64,000 nt of DNA from Taklimakanibacter sp050246735 (GCA_050246735.1 JBFWVM010000005.1:124001-188000); one strand, 5' to 3'; shown: positions 7,760-16,202, counted from the first letter of the stretch. Made by a program: numbers and translations. The notes: a model not told the origin generated them from the sequence alone.

Positions 7760-8032
7760 TCACCCCTGCCACATGTCGCCTCTGCGGGAATGCACGTAGA
7801 CGATTACCTTGCGGCCGTTGCGCACCGCGCGGAACGAGTAGACGGTCGACAGGCAGCTCTTGATCTTGACCGATTTGTAGCCTCTCTCGCGCACCATGTG
7901 CCGCGCCGTGTTGCAGGAGAGCTTCCAGTTGTCGTGCTTGCGGATCTTGATCCGCTTCGCTTCGGCGTCGCCATGCGGCATCGCCACGGCGAACAGGGCG
8001 GCGATGACGGCAAGGGCGGTGAATGTCTTCAT
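7760..8032 (-). CDS. Small secreted protein of unknown function
   Basis: A 90-residue protein with a Sec signal peptide, MKTFTALAVIAALFAVAM, probably cleaved near DAEA at residue 25. The mature part of about 65 residues is strongly basic, with two Cys that could form one disulfide (CNTAR and KSCLST) and the ending RKVIVYVHSRRGDMWQG. I do not recognise the family. The ATG at 8030-8032 is preferred over the one at 8033-8035 because the GGAG site then has a 6-base spacing. A truncated copy of its C-terminus lies at 6887-6950, so the family has been duplicated locally. Confidence 0.65.
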   Translation of the reverse strand: MKTFTALAVIAALFAVAMPHGDAEAKRIKIRKHDNWKLSCNTARHMVRERGYKSVKIKSCLSTVYSFRAVRNGRKVIVYVHSRRGDMWQG

Positions 8033-8169
8033 CATGGACTCCAACAAGTGAATGCCGGGAACAGATGCCGGACTCCGGAGCCCGGCGAAATCGCGTAAGC
8101 TCATTATAACGCGCCGTTCGTCCCATACTGCATGAAAAACCTTCGCAATCGCCCTGCTGCGGGCTTGAT

Positions 8170-8212
8170 TTGTTTAGTGTCCGGTAGTTCAATAAACAAG
8201 ATCACTAAACAA
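8170..8212. promoter_or_regulatory. Long-spaced perfect inverted repeat upstream of dhaL
   Basis: TTGTTTAGTG (8170-8179) and CACTAAACAA (8203-8212) are perfect 10-base inverted arms separated by 23 bases, so the half-site centres are about 33 bases (three helical turns) apart. The second arm ends 11 bases before the dhaL start. It is probably the binding site of an unlinked regulator or a pair of half-sites on one DNA face. It could also fold in the mRNA leader over the ribosome-binding site. Confidence 0.55.
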
Positions 8213-8223
8213 CTGACGGGCCG

Positions 8224-8826
8224 ATGGCAGTGGATCCGGGCTTATTGCTGGAAAAGGTCGCCGAGCGCGTCATCGCCCATGCGGAGGAATTGACGGCGCT
8301 CGATTCTGCCATCGGCGACGCCGATCACGGCCTCAATATGAAGCGCGGCTTCGAGGCCGTCCTGGCGGACAAGGCCAATATCCTGGCCAGGCCTTTGCCC
8401 GAGGCGCTCAAGGCCGTCGGCATGACCCTGGTCATGAAGGTGGGCGGCGCCTCGGGCCCGCTCTATGGGACGTTGTTCATGGCGCTGGGCAAGGAATTGC
8501 CGGCCGATCCGACGCGCGCCGATGCCGCGCGCGCGCTCGGCGCCGCGGTCGAGGCGGTCAAGGCGCGCGGCAAGGCCGATCTCGGAGCCAAGACCATGCT
8601 CGATGTCCTGGACCCCGTCGCCCGGCATCTGGGCGAGGATGGTGCGAGCTTCGACAGCGTGCGCCGCCTGGCGCAGGAGCGGGCGGAGGCGACCGTCGCG
8701 ATGAAGGCGTTGCGCGGCCGGGCCTCGTTCCTGGGGGAGCGGTCGATCGGCCATATGGATCCGGGGGCGCGCTCGAGCGCCCTGATGATCGCGGCCCTCT
8801 GCGACGGCCTCGAAGGCAAGGGATGA
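8224..8826 (+). CDS. dhaL: PTS-dependent dihydroxyacetone kinase, ADP-binding subunit DhaL
   Basis: A 200-residue DhaL (Dak2 domain) protein, the usual length. The Mg-ADP binding signature GDADHG is at about residues 33-38 and GGASGPLYGTLF follows at 78-89. DhaL holds a permanently bound ADP, which is phosphorylated by DhaM and passes the phosphate to dihydroxyacetone bound on DhaK. It is the first gene of a six-gene plus-strand operon that also encodes DhaM, HPr, enzyme I, an unknown protein and DhaK. The inverted repeat at 8170-8212 is positioned to control it. Confidence 0.92.
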   Translation: MAVDPGLLLEKVAERVIAHAEELTALDSAIGDADHGLNMKRGFEAVLADKANILARPLPEALKAVGMTLVMKVGGASGPLYGTLFMALGKELPADPTRADAARALGAAVEAVKARGKADLGAKTMLDVLDPVARHLGEDGASFDSVRRLAQERAEATVAMKALRGRASFLGERSIGHMDPGARSSALMIAALCDGLEGKG

Positions 8827-8833
8827 GGCAGCC

Positions 8834-9226
8834 ATGAGCGACAAGGTCGGCATCGTCATCGTCTCGCATTCGCCCGACGTGGCGAAGGGCACCGCCGACA
8901 TGGTGCGCCAGATGGTGGGCGTGGACGTGCCGCTCGGCTTCTGCGGCGGCAATCCGGATGGCGGGCTCGGCACCGACGTGGCGAAGATCCTGAAGGCGAT
9001 CGACGCGGCGTGGTCCGACAGGGGCGTCGCCATCCTGGTCGATCTCGGCGGTGCGGAAACCAACAGCGAGATGGCTATCGAGATGCTGGGCGAGGACCGG
9101 CGAGGCAAGGTCGTGATCTGCAACGCGCCCCTGGTCGAGGGCGCGGTAATGGCGGCGACCGAGGCCTGGGGCGGCGCCTCGCTCGATGAGGTGCGGCGCA
9201 CCGCCGAGGAGCTGTCGCCGCAATGA
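8834..9226 (+). CDS. dhaM: DhaM phosphotransferase subunit (EIIA-Man domain only)
   Basis: A 130-residue protein consisting of just the EIIA-mannose-type domain. The phosphorylated His is His12 in IVIVSHSPDVAKG, matching the His9 site of Escherichia coli DhaM. E. coli DhaM is a three-domain fusion with HPr and an enzyme I fragment; here those functions are separate downstream genes. It relays phosphate from HPr to the ADP of DhaL. Its stop overlaps the start of ptsH by four bases (9223-9226). Confidence 0.9.
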   Translation: MSDKVGIVIVSHSPDVAKGTADMVRQMVGVDVPLGFCGGNPDGGLGTDVAKILKAIDAAWSDRGVAILVDLGGAETNSEMAIEMLGEDRRGKVVICNAPLVEGAVMAATEAWGGASLDEVRRTAEELSPQ

Positions 9227-9531
9227 CGCAGTGGACAACCGCCTCGGTCGTCATCCGCCATGCCGTCGGCCTGCATGCGCGGCCTTCGATCAAGCTCACC
9301 AAGCTCGCCAAGACCTTCGTGTCGCGGATCGAGATCGCCGCGGCGCCGGACGGGCCGTGGATCGACGCCAAGAGCATCGTCAGGGTCTCGGCGATGAGGG
9401 CGAAGCAGGACTCGACACTTTACATGCGCGCCGACGGGGGCGATGCGGCGGCCGCGGTCGAAGCCTTGAAGGGCCTGGTCGAGCGCGACTTCGACGAGGA
9501 TGGGGGCCCATGCGCCAGCCGGTTGAGCTGA
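9223..9531 (+). CDS. ptsH: HPr family phosphocarrier protein
   Basis: A 102-residue HPr-like protein. The active-site motif GLHARPS contains His18. The Ser46 regulatory region of Gram-positive HPr is replaced by DAKSIVRVSAM, where a Ser is present but the context differs. It takes phosphate from the enzyme I encoded next and passes it to DhaM. It overlaps dhaM by 4 bases and ptsI by 22 bases, so all three are translated together. Dedicated use for the dihydroxyacetone kinase is inferred from the operon. Confidence 0.9.
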   Translation: MTQWTTASVVIRHAVGLHARPSIKLTKLAKTFVSRIEIAAAPDGPWIDAKSIVRVSAMRAKQDSTLYMRADGGDAAAAVEALKGLVERDFDEDGGPCASRLS

Positions 9532-11099
9532 AGGGCAGGCCCGCCTCGGACGGCATCTTCGCCGGCCCCGTCTTCTTCCTGGAGAGCGCCGCGGCGGAGA
9601 GGCGCCCGGCCGGCAGTGTCGAGGCCGAGACACTGGCCTTCGGGCAGGCGGTAGCGGCGGCGGTTTCAGGGCTGGCTTCATTGATCGAGACGGCCGAGGG
9701 CGAGGCCGCGGACATGCTGGCCTTCCAGGTGGCGCTCCTCGAGGACGAGGCATTGCTGGCGCCGGCCCGCACGCTGATCGCGCAGGGCCGGCCGGCGGAC
9801 GAGGCCTGGCGCAAGACCGTCGATGCCGAGATCCTGGGCTATGAGATGTCGGATGACGACTATTTCCGCGCCCGTGCCGCCGATCTCAAGGACATGCGCG
9901 ACCGCGTGCTGCGCCATCTCGCCGGCGGCGGCGCGCGTCTGGCGCAAGCGGGCGCGATCCTGATCGGCGACGACGTGCCGCCGTCGCTCTTTCTCGAGGC
10001 GGACTGGTCCAAGGGCGGCGCCATCGCCCTGCGCCAGGGGAGCCCGTCGAGCCATGTCGCGATCCTGGCGCGCGCCCGCGGTGTCCCGATGGTGGTGGGG
10101 CTGGGCGACATCACGCGCGACGCCCATGCCGAGGCGGTGGTCGACGGCGGCGCGGGCCTCCTGGTGCTGAGCCCCGATGCGCCGGCGAAGAAGCTCTGGT
10201 CGGACCGGGCCCGCGCGTTCGCCGGGCGCCGCCTGAATGAGGGGCGCTTCCTGCGCGAGCCGGCCCGCCTCAGGGATGGAACGCCGATCGGGCTCCTGAT
10301 CAATGTGGCCGGGCCGCAGGAGCTCGACATGCTCGATCCCGGCCATTGCGACGGCATCGGCCTCGTGCGCTCGGAATTCCTGTTCCGCGACGGCCGGCCG
10401 CTGCCCGACGAGGAGACGCAGTACCGCGCCTACCGCCGCTGCCTGGAATGGGCGGGTGAAAAGCCGGTCACCATCCGCACTCTCGACATCGGCGGCGACA
10501 AGCCGATAGCCGGCCTGACGCCCGAGGCCGAGCGCAATCCCTTCCTCGGCCGGCGCGGCGTGCGGCTGACGCTCGCAAGGAAGGACGTGTTCAGGACGCA
10601 GCTGCGCGCTCTGGCGCGCGCCGCGGTGCATGGCAGTCTCAAGGTCATGGTGCCGATGATCACGCTGGCGAGCGAGCTTCAGGCGACGGCCGGGCTTCTC
10701 GACGAAGTGATGGCCGAGCTCGCAGCCGCCGGAACGCCGGCGAAGCGGCCGCCGCTCGGCATCATGGTGGAAGTGCCGGCGGCCGCCCTGGCGCCGGAGC
10801 TCCTGACGGAGGCCGCATTCTTCTCGATCGGCTCCAATGACCTCACCCAGTATGTGATGGCGGCCGCACGGGATGAGGCGTCCGTCGCCTCACTGATGGA
10901 TCCCGTGCATCCCGCCGTCCTCCGCCTCCTGGCCGATGTCGCGCGGTGTGGGGCTGAGCACGCCATTCCCGTGAGCCTGTGCGGAGACATGGCGGGTGAT
11001 CCGCGTCACCTGCCGGCACTGATCGCGGCGGGCCTGCGCATCTTCTCGGTTTCGCCTTCGGCTCTCGGCCGCGTCAAGGCCGCTCTGGCGGAGTGCTGA
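9510..11099 (+). CDS. ptsI: Phosphoenolpyruvate-protein phosphotransferase (enzyme I)
   Basis: A 529-residue enzyme I, somewhat shorter than the usual 570-580. The phosphorylated His182 lies in SPSSHVAILAR, the PEP-binding site in RTLDIGGDKP, and SIGSNDLTQY and the catalytic Cys491 in LCGDMAGD complete the active site. It starts the phosphorelay by moving phosphate from PEP to HPr. The ATG at 9510 is chosen because homology begins there (QPVELKGRPASDGIFAGP); it lies inside the HPr gene. The reading frame stays open upstream but overlaps other coding sequence. Confidence 0.92.
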   Translation: MRQPVELKGRPASDGIFAGPVFFLESAAAERRPAGSVEAETLAFGQAVAAAVSGLASLIETAEGEAADMLAFQVALLEDEALLAPARTLIAQGRPADEAWRKTVDAEILGYEMSDDDYFRARAADLKDMRDRVLRHLAGGGARLAQAGAILIGDDVPPSLFLEADWSKGGAIALRQGSPSSHVAILARARGVPMVVGLGDITRDAHAEAVVDGGAGLLVLSPDAPAKKLWSDRARAFAGRRLNEGRFLREPARLRDGTPIGLLINVAGPQELDMLDPGHCDGIGLVRSEFLFRDGRPLPDEETQYRAYRRCLEWAGEKPVTIRTLDIGGDKPIAGLTPEAERNPFLGRRGVRLTLARKDVFRTQLRALARAAVHGSLKVMVPMITLASELQATAGLLDEVMAELAAAGTPAKRPPLGIMVEVPAAALAPELLTEAAFFSIGSNDLTQYVMAAARDEASVASLMDPVHPAVLRLLADVARCGAEHAIPVSLCGDMAGDPRHLPALIAAGLRIFSVSPSALGRVKAALAEC

Positions 11100-11100
11100 C

Positions 11101-11529
11101 ATGGCCGAGCCGCAAGCGCCGGATGCCGTCGCCGCCTACAAGAGGATCCTCGGCGACGTCATCGACCGCCGGCCTTCCGGCACGCGCCGCAGGCTCGCCC
11201 TGGCGCTCGGCAAGAACCGCAGCTTCGTCTCGCAGATCGCCAGTCCGGCCTATGCCGTGCCCATCCCGGCGGCGCATATCGACCTCATTTTCGAGGTCTG
11301 CCATTTTTCCCCGGAGGAGCGCAGGCGGTTCGTCGCCGCCTATCGCCTGGCGCATCCCAACCGGCCGGCGCCGGCCCACGCCGCCCGCCGCGTCAAGGCC
11401 CACACCGTCTATCTGCCGGATTTGGGCGACGACGACCGCAATGCCAGGCTTCACACGCTGACGAGCGATTTCGTGCGCCGGCTGGCGAAGCTTCTCGAGG
11501 AAGAACAGCATGAGGGGAAAGGCCGATGA
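11101..11529 (+). CDS. Hypothetical protein with HTH-like segment in the dha operon
   Basis: A 142-residue, basic, cytoplasmic protein. A helix-turn-helix-like segment, RRRLALALGKNRSFVSQIAS (about residues 28-47), looks like the DNA-recognition part of XRE-type domains. A second helical segment and a charged C-terminal helix (RRLAKLLEEEQHEGKGR) follow. It starts two bases after ptsI and overlaps dhaK by four bases, so it is an integral part of the dihydroxyacetone kinase operon. I do not recognise the family. It could be an operon-specific regulator that senses the kinase, as DhaR and DhaQ do elsewhere, but that is inference. Confidence 0.7.
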   Translation: MAEPQAPDAVAAYKRILGDVIDRRPSGTRRRLALALGKNRSFVSQIASPAYAVPIPAAHIDLIFEVCHFSPEERRRFVAAYRLAHPNRPAPAHAARRVKAHTVYLPDLGDDDRNARLHTLTSDFVRRLAKLLEEEQHEGKGR

Positions 11530-12515
11530 AGAAGCTGATCAATGACGTGAGCACCGTTTTGTCGGAGAGTCTCGACGGCTTCGCCGCGGCGCATGCCGAC
11601 ATCGTCGTCCTCGGTGGCGAGCGCAAATTCGTGCGCCGCAAGAAGTTGAAAGCCGGCAAGGCGGCGCTGATCTCGGGCGGCGGCTCGGGGCACGAGCCCT
11701 TGCATGCGGGCTTCGTCGGCCATGGCATGCTCGACGCCGCCTGTCCGGGCCAGGTCTTCACCTCGCCGACCCCCGACCAGATGATCGCGGCGGCCGAGGC
11801 GGTCGACCAGGGAGCGGGCGTTCTCTTCGTCGTCAAGAACTATGAAGGCGACGTCATGAATTTCGACATGGCGAGGGAGATGGCCGGGCGCGCCGTCGAG
11901 ACGGTCGTCACCGACGACGACGTCGCCGTCGAGAACTCGCTCTATACGACGGGCCGGCGCGGCGTCGCCGGCACGCTGGTGGTGGAGAAGGTGGTGGGCG
12001 CGGCGGCCGAAGCGGGCGCCGGTCTGGCGACGCTCAAGGCGCTGGGCGACAAGGTCAACAAGCGTACCCGCTCGATGGGCGTGGCGCTGACCAGCTGCAC
12101 GGTGCCCGCCGCCGGCAGGCCGACCTTCGCCATCGGCGAGGACGAGATGGAGATGGGCGTCGGCATCCATGGCGAGCCGGGGCGAAAGCGGGTGAAGCTG
12201 CAGTCGGCCGATGCTGTCGCGTATGAAATGATCGGCGCCATCGTCGGCGATCTCGCCGCGGCGAAGACGGACCATGTGCTGCTCTTTGTCAACGGCTTCG
12301 GCGGCACGCCGTCGATGGAGCTCTATCTCATGTATCGCGCGGCCGCTGCCGAGCTCGAGAAGCAGGGTGTCAGGATCGCCCGCGCGCTGGTCGGCTCCTA
12401 TGTGACCTCGCTCGACATGGCGGGCTGCTCGCTCACCGTGACGGCGTTCGACGACGAGATGGCGCGGTTCTGGGACGCGCCGGTCCATACGCCGGCGCTC
12501 AGATGGGGGATGTAG
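11526..12515 (+). CDS. dhaK: Dihydroxyacetone kinase, substrate-binding subunit DhaK
   Basis: A 329-residue DhaK (Dak1 domain). GGGSGHEP at about residues 51-58 binds the substrate, and His215 in GVGIHGEPG is the residue that forms the hemiaminal with dihydroxyacetone (His218 in E. coli). The product is dihydroxyacetone phosphate, which enters glycolysis. It is the last gene of the operon and overlaps the HTH-like gene by four bases. The order dhaL-dhaM-ptsH-ptsI-unknown-dhaK, with dhaK last, is unlike the E. coli dhaKLM order. Confidence 0.93.
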   Translation: MKKLINDVSTVLSESLDGFAAAHADIVVLGGERKFVRRKKLKAGKAALISGGGSGHEPLHAGFVGHGMLDAACPGQVFTSPTPDQMIAAAEAVDQGAGVLFVVKNYEGDVMNFDMAREMAGRAVETVVTDDDVAVENSLYTTGRRGVAGTLVVEKVVGAAAEAGAGLATLKALGDKVNKRTRSMGVALTSCTVPAAGRPTFAIGEDEMEMGVGIHGEPGRKRVKLQSADAVAYEMIGAIVGDLAAAKTDHVLLFVNGFGGTPSMELYLMYRAAAAELEKQGVRIARALVGSYVTSLDMAGCSLTVTAFDDEMARFWDAPVHTPALRWGM

Positions 12516-12520
12516 GGCTG

Positions 12521-13594
12521 TCAGTCCGGCATCCTGACATGTGAGAAATCGAGCTCGAGGCGGCTTACGGTCTCACCGTCCGGACGTAGCGCGATCCAGC
12601 GCGCGCGGGCTCGAGGGTCGAAAGCCTCGACCATCGCCGGATAGGCGTCCTCGTACCAGTAGCGCCCGACTTCCAAGCCGCCGATGTCGGCCCAGGCCTC
12701 TTCATGCGGTGTCTCGCCGATCTCGATCACACAGCGCGCGGGCGCCTCCTCCACCATGCGCGTCTCCCATGTCAGCGAGATCGGCAGATCGTGTCGGCGC
12801 ACGAAATTCTCGATTGTGGGTGCGATGCCGGCCGCATCGAAATCACCGCGCAGACGGCGGCCGCGTTCCATGCCCCAGTTTCGCAGTGCCTGGCGCAGAA
12901 CCTCGAGCCCTTCGGCGCCGTGCCGATCGAGCAGGACGCTGGCGGCGGTGTAGAAGCGGCCGCCCATAAGGCGATTGCTGCGTTTGAGCGACAGCCATGC
13001 CGCCTCGAGATCACTGGCGGCGACATAGTCGGAGGCCAGCTTGCGGCCAAGCTCGCTCGGCTCGTCGAGTTGGAGCTTTTCGGCGCTCGGTGGCATCACC
13101 CAGCGGAAGTGGCAATGATCGTCGCCCTTCATCATGTTTTGCGGAATGACGACGTTGCCGTCCGGATGATATGCCGAAGCGCAGGCCTGATGGAACTCAT
13201 CGCAATAGACATGACCCCATTGATGGAAGTCCGCTTCCTTCCATGCTTCCGCCGCAGGACAGTAGCTGACATCGAAGCGCGTGTCGTAGTCCTTAAAATC
13301 GCCACCGCTCGCAAGCTGGTCCTTGGCGATATAGACGCTGGCATTGTCCCAGCAGCCGATCAGGTTCTTCATGTTGATATCGAGACCGAGAGCATGATGT
13401 GCCTCGCGCATCTCGGTGCCGCGCCAGACGCCATAGGCGCGAAGTCCGTAGCGTACGGTCATCTCGCCGTCCCTGCCGAACCGTTCGATGGTGGCCTTGG
13501 CGAGATGCATGTACATGCGTGCACTCGTCTTTAGGAGGCTCTTCATGGCCGCTACGGTTTCGTCGAAGTCGATGTCGTTGGGCATGCGCAACAT
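12521..13594 (-). CDS. L-2-amino-thiazoline-4-carboxylate hydrolase-like protein, tandem domains
   Basis: A 357-residue protein of the ATC hydrolase-like family. The first half has the family landmarks VRYGLRAYGVWRG (near residue 47), SYCPAAEAWKE and GHVYCDEFHQA with conserved Cys, and DDHCHFRWVMP. The second half repeats the pattern: ALRNWGMERGRRLR, then ETPHEEAW and GRYWYEDAYPAM, where the Cys positions have become Thr and Tyr. It is therefore a tandem duplication with a probably inactive second domain. The family acts on thiazoline-type rings, but the substrate here is unknown. An AGGAG site six bases before 13594 supports the start. Confidence 0.65.
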   Translation of the reverse strand: MLRMPNDIDFDETVAAMKSLLKTSARMYMHLAKATIERFGRDGEMTVRYGLRAYGVWRGTEMREAHHALGLDINMKNLIGCWDNASVYIAKDQLASGGDFKDYDTRFDVSYCPAAEAWKEADFHQWGHVYCDEFHQACASAYHPDGNVVIPQNMMKGDDHCHFRWVMPPSAEKLQLDEPSELGRKLASDYVAASDLEAAWLSLKRSNRLMGGRFYTAASVLLDRHGAEGLEVLRQALRNWGMERGRRLRGDFDAAGIAPTIENFVRRHDLPISLTWETRMVEEAPARCVIEIGETPHEEAWADIGGLEVGRYWYEDAYPAMVEAFDPRARARWIALRPDGETVSRLELDFSHVRMPD

Positions 13595-13611
13595 GTGACT
13601 CTCCTGAAGAT

Positions 13612-14877
13612 TTATTCTTGCGCCGGCCGGCGGATGAGTTCGCCTCCGGCAACGACATGGCTTATCCGCTCGCCGCCGAATTCGTAGGCAAGCCTTCGAT
13701 AATCGGGGACGTCGATAACCAGGATATCGGCGCGCTTACCCGCTTGCAGGCTCCCCACGGACTCCGCCAGGCCGATGGCATAGGCGCCGTTCAGTGTCGC
13801 TCCTATGATGACTTCTTCCGGAGTCATGCGGAACCAGGCGGCGGCGATGGGCAAGGCCTGCAGAAGCGAGGAGGCATGGATGCTCGAGCAGAAATCGGTG
13901 GCGATCGCAACCGGAACGCCCGTTTCGATCAGCTTGCGCGCATTGGCCCGGCGTGTGCTGAAATAGCAGAGTTCGGCCTCCGGCATGAGCACGGCGACCG
14001 TGTCGGTGGTGCCAGCCTCCTCGATCTCCGTATCGGGAGTGAAGGTCAGGTGGTCGGCTGAGATGGCGTGCGCCGCCACGGCCTGCCGCCATCCGCCGCC
14101 GGCCGCGAAGGCATCGACGTGGAATTTCGTCTTGAGACCGAGCGCCGAACTCCGCTCCAGGATCCTGCGGCACTGCTCGTTGCTGAACCAACCCTTTTCG
14201 CAGCTCACGTCGCAGAACTTGGCGATGCCCTGCGCCGCGACGGCAGGCAGCATCTCGGCGATGATGCGTTCGACATACGCATCGGCATTCTCTTCGTCGC
14301 GCGGGACGACATGGGCGCCAAGGAAGGTCGGAACGATATTGGCGCGCGTCCGCCGCGCAACATCATCGATCAGCCGCAGGAGGCGCAGTTCCTGCTCAGT
14401 GGTCTGGCCGTATCCGCTCTTGGCCTCGATCGTGGTTGTGCCGTGGTGGAGCATTGCGGCAAGTGTTGTTTCGAAGGTGACAGCGAGGCGCTCGTCCGAC
14501 GCCGTGCGGGTATGAGTGACGGTCGACCAGATGCCGCCCCCCGCCGCGGCGATCTCCGACAGTGACTTGCCGGCCAGACGTTCGGCGTATTCATCGCACC
14601 GGTCGACCGAGAAGATCGGATGGGTATGAGAATCGACGAGGCCGGGTAGGACGATCTTGCCCGTGGCGTCGATGATCGTTGCTTGGCCAAGATCATGGCG
14701 TCCGGCGACCGCGGCGGAGGGTCCGACGTCGATGATCCGGTCGCCGCTGACGGCGATGCCGGCGTCGGCGAGGACATCGAGTTCGTTCTGGCGTGGTCCG
14801 CGCCTCGGCCCCTTGCCGTCGTCCGCGACGGTCAGAAGCTGGGCGGCGTTGAGTATGGCGAGGTCGATTCGGACCAT
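13612..14877 (-). CDS. Imidazolonepropionase-like amidohydrolase
   Basis: A 421-residue metal-dependent amidohydrolase closest to imidazolonepropionase (HutI), which opens the imidazolone ring in histidine breakdown. Metal ligands are His84 and His86 (VDSHTHP), His253 (KFHVDAF) and Asp328 (AIATDF). HutI-like blocks are GGGIWSTV, TTIEAKSGYGQTTEQE and FCDVSCEKGWFS. The segment after Asp328 (CSSIHASSL) departs from the NPGS-type sequence of true HutI, and no other hut gene lies nearby. A related ring-opening reaction on another heterocycle is therefore as likely as imidazolonepropionate itself. The start abuts the stop of the M20 gene. Confidence 0.7.
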   Translation of the reverse strand: MVRIDLAILNAAQLLTVADDGKGPRRGPRQNELDVLADAGIAVSGDRIIDVGPSAAVAGRHDLGQATIIDATGKIVLPGLVDSHTHPIFSVDRCDEYAERLAGKSLSEIAAAGGGIWSTVTHTRTASDERLAVTFETTLAAMLHHGTTTIEAKSGYGQTTEQELRLLRLIDDVARRTRANIVPTFLGAHVVPRDEENADAYVERIIAEMLPAVAAQGIAKFCDVSCEKGWFSNEQCRRILERSSALGLKTKFHVDAFAAGGGWRQAVAAHAISADHLTFTPDTEIEEAGTTDTVAVLMPEAELCYFSTRRANARKLIETGVPVAIATDFCSSIHASSLLQALPIAAAWFRMTPEEVIIGATLNGAYAIGLAESVGSLQAGKRADILVIDVPDYRRLAYEFGGERISHVVAGGELIRRPAQE

Positions 14878-16191
14878 TCACGACTCCAGTTCTGCTCCGC
14901 CGGTCACCGCGCAAAGTGCGCGCGCCAGGATTTCGGCTCCGCTCGGAAGGGTGTTTTCGTCGATATCGAAATTGTTGCAGTGATGATCCGCCGGCATGTC
15001 GCTGCCGAGTATGAAATAGCAGGCCTCGCCGCCCCGCTCGCTGATGCGCTGCATGAAGTAGGCGGCGTCGTCGCCGCCTCCGAGCGGCCAGCTGTCGTGA
15101 ATGCGATGGATGGCGCTGACTTGCGCGGCTGCCGAGCGGACGACCTGCGTCGCTTGCACCGTGCTCTTCGCACCGATGGTGGCGCTGCTGGGCGCTATGT
15201 CGCAGGCGCAGCCATGAATTGCGGCCGCACCGGCGATCGCGTCCCGACCGAGTCGTTCCATGCAGTCAAGAGCCTCCCGGCATTCGCCGCGCAACTCCAT
15301 CTCGAACTGGGCGCGAGCCGGTATGACATTGCGAGCGGAGCCGGCGACCAGTCGGCCGACATTGACATGCGTTGCATGGCGGCCATGGCGCGGTAAGGCG
15401 TGAAGCGCCAATGCCGCCTGGGCCGCGGCGAGAAGCGCGTTGCATCCCGCTTCCGGATTGCCGGCGGCATGAGCGGCCCGGCCGGTAAAGGTCACGTCCC
15501 ATTTGCTCGAGAAAAGCATGCCCGAGGCCATGGCGGCGGCCTCGCCGCTCGGCAGGCCACAGCCGATGTGCAGTGCGAAGAACCACTCGGCGTCGTCGAC
15601 TATGCCCGCTTCCGCCATGGGCCGCGCACCGCGACCGCTTTCCTCAGCCGGCTGGAAGATGAGGCGCAACGTACCGCGCCAGGGGACTTGGCCCGCGGCA
15701 ACGGCTTCGGCAAGCGCCAGGCCGATGGCGGCGTGCGCGTCGTGGCCGCAGGCATGCATAATTCCGTCATGGAGGGAAGCGAAACCCGCCCGCACGGGCT
15801 TGTGTGCCTCTTCGGCGCTTTCGCTCACGGCGAGCGCATCGACATCGAAGCGCATGGCGACGACCGGGCCCTTGCCGCGCCGCATCTCGGCTACCATGCC
15901 GGTCAGCCCGCCGGCCATACGCTCGACGTGACGCGGCTCGGCGCCCAAGCCGCAGGCGCGCTGCAGCGCCTGCGCCCTGATCTCTTCCGGGGGTAGGCCG
16001 GCGATGCTTGCCGGGTCCATCACCTCACGTCCGAGCTTCACGGCAAAACCCAGCCGTTCGAGGCGCGCCGCGAGCATGGAGATGGTTCGGAACTCGGTGA
16101 AACCGAGCTCGGGGTGACGATGGAGGTCACGCCGCAAGCTGGTCCAGCGGTCAACGTTTCCTCTCAGGAAATGCGCTAGCCGGTCCATCAT
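14878..16191 (-). CDS. M20 family amidohydrolase, AbgA-like
   Basis: A 437-residue M20D-family metallo-amidohydrolase resembling AbgA, the p-aminobenzoyl-glutamate hydrolase subunit, in features such as the N-terminal VKLGREVMD block. Metal-binding residues are Cys148 and His150 (HACGHDAH), Glu183/Glu184 (QPAEE) and His208 (FALHIG). The catalytic Asp lies in MRFDVDAL. No signal peptide, so cytoplasmic. It would hydrolyse an amide bond next to an aromatic or heterocyclic acyl or amine. AbgA normally pairs with AbgB, and no second subunit is seen. The stop (TGA) is directly followed by the amidohydrolase start. Confidence 0.8.
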   Translation of the reverse strand: MMDRLAHFLRGNVDRWTSLRRDLHRHPELGFTEFRTISMLAARLERLGFAVKLGREVMDPASIAGLPPEEIRAQALQRACGLGAEPRHVERMAGGLTGMVAEMRRGKGPVVAMRFDVDALAVSESAEEAHKPVRAGFASLHDGIMHACGHDAHAAIGLALAEAVAAGQVPWRGTLRLIFQPAEESGRGARPMAEAGIVDDAEWFFALHIGCGLPSGEAAAMASGMLFSSKWDVTFTGRAAHAAGNPEAGCNALLAAAQAALALHALPRHGRHATHVNVGRLVAGSARNVIPARAQFEMELRGECREALDCMERLGRDAIAGAAAIHGCACDIAPSSATIGAKSTVQATQVVRSAAAQVSAIHRIHDSWPLGGGDDAAYFMQRISERGGEACYFILGSDMPADHHCNNFDIDENTLPSGAEILARALCAVTGGAELES

Positions 16192-16202
16192 GCGACGTTC
16201 TC

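Noticed and set aside
9186..9509. N-terminal extension of enzyme I upstream of 9510
   Set aside because: The extra 108 codons overlap dhaM and ptsH in another frame and look like noise; family homology begins at 9510.
12521..14877. A standard histidine-utilisation (hut) operon
   Set aside because: Only one HutI-like gene is present, with a divergent segment after the metal-binding Asp; HutU, HutH, HutF, HutG and HutC-type genes are absent from the window.
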